Assembly: GCA_004431415.1 (NCBI GenBank)
Contig: QPMI01000040.1
Span: forward strand, 248,001 to 312,000
Direction: 5' to 3'
DNA length: 64,000 nt
Origin: Cyanophora paradoxa
Taxonomy: Eukaryota > Glaucocystophyceae > Cyanophorales > Cyanophoraceae
A program made the translations under genes and the position numbers. Of the stretch, positions 63,749-64,000 are shown piece after piece (position 1 is the first letter of the stretch; each line of letters opens with the position of its first letter). The notes beneath the pieces are model-generated. The model was not told the DNA's origin, did not search any database, and saw nothing but the letters and a program-made list of their open reading frames with translations.

Positions 63749-64000
63749 CTGCGGGGCGGGGCAGCGCTGCTGCGCGGGGGCGGCGGGGAGGGGCAGCCAG
63801 CAGCATGACGAGGGGGCAGCATCTTCCTGCGGAGCAGGAACAAGCTTTTCTCGGGCCGGCATCGTGTCCGGCATTTAATTTCAATATAGAGTTAGGGCAC
63901 ACTCGGCAATCCGGGAGGCGCTGCTGGGCGTCCTCTCCCTCGACCGCGGCCCCGCCCCTCTCGCGCAGGCTCTCGAGCTCGCCAGCACCGTCGCTTCAAG
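62101..64000 (+). CDS. Probable extremely GC-rich gene, incomplete at the window end
   Basis: No family is recognised and the model is tentative. Plus-strand segments with sensible protein character, separated by C-rich intron-like stretches, include DAKRAINIAACALFEFSSLE with LELLLEAAGRPEAAAA (62.15 kb), AAPDVLAMAALGPGEYLDVA (62.63 kb), a poly-C tract ending in GCGGAG before LEESLRAAGAAV (62.94 kb), ARIAIVATAIVRGWG (63.15 kb), QPFMRLWREPWRRVRPAAQA with PALDLELLHPPLARRA (63.43-63.57 kb), and AHSAIREALLGVLSLDRG at the edge (63.9 kb). It is strongly Ala/Arg/Pro-biased. Long open frames on the opposite strand also exist and look compositional. Exon edges, start and strand need transcript data. 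Confidence 0.35.
63712..63748. repeat. Homopolymer of 37 G
   Basis: An uninterrupted G37 in the extremely GC-rich terminal region, equal in assembled length to the run at 27663-27699. It is flanked by CGGAGCGGCTC on the left and CTGCGGGGCGGGG on the right. Confidence 0.9.

Overview
This window is nuclear DNA from a GC-rich single-celled eukaryote, most likely a microalga. Genes are split into many short exons by introns of roughly 50-330 bp. The usual acceptor is CAG; donors are mostly GTGCGC or GTACCCC, and some are GC. Families present (a TmcB-type membrane protein, an SK-like K+ channel, a short ABCC transporter, an F-box protein, an EF-hand protein with an acylation signal) fit an alga or related protist. 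I cannot fix the lineage. All multi-exon models were spliced by eye from reading frame, splice sites and family motifs, so outer limits are firmer than each internal exon.

Layout. 183-6805 (-) and 6955-14723 (+): a head-to-head pair of paralogous genes separated by 149 bp. Each encodes a long ankyrin-repeat array, two successive TIR-type domains, a coiled tail and a C-terminal CaaX box. 15468-25932 (-): a large multi-pass TmcB-like protein. 27852-32038 (-): an SK/IK-like potassium channel with filter TTVGFGD; a further coiled-coil exon at 27437-27655 probably belongs to it. 33213-42377 (+): a very long gene of unknown function with helical, TPR-like segments. 43010-47216 (-): a coiled-coil protein. 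47673-49985 (+): an EF-hand protein starting MGCGAS with an Ala/Pro/Glu tail. 50723-57701 (-): an ABCC (MRP-type) transporter. 58874-61641 (+): an F-box protein. About 62101 to the window end (+): an extremely GC-rich, probably coding, incomplete gene.

The most striking unit is the ankyrin-TIR-TIR pair. One paralogue keeps the WCxxE glutamate of NAD-cleaving TIR domains while the other has glutamine there. Both end in prenylation signals, one also begins with a myristoylation-type sequence, and a single short promoter region separates them. Their ankyrin exons are nearly all phase 2-2 modules. This resembles a membrane-anchored innate-immunity or NAD-signalling pair made of one active and one inactive partner, but that function is inference.

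The second theme is introns. Several in the TmcB-like gene and the 33-42 kb gene are flanked by direct repeats or contain copies of the neighbouring exon edge, and some share dispersed sequence, suggesting recent intron gain. GC-rich genes carry a strand-oriented GTACCCC motif in their introns and pure poly-C tracts before acceptors.
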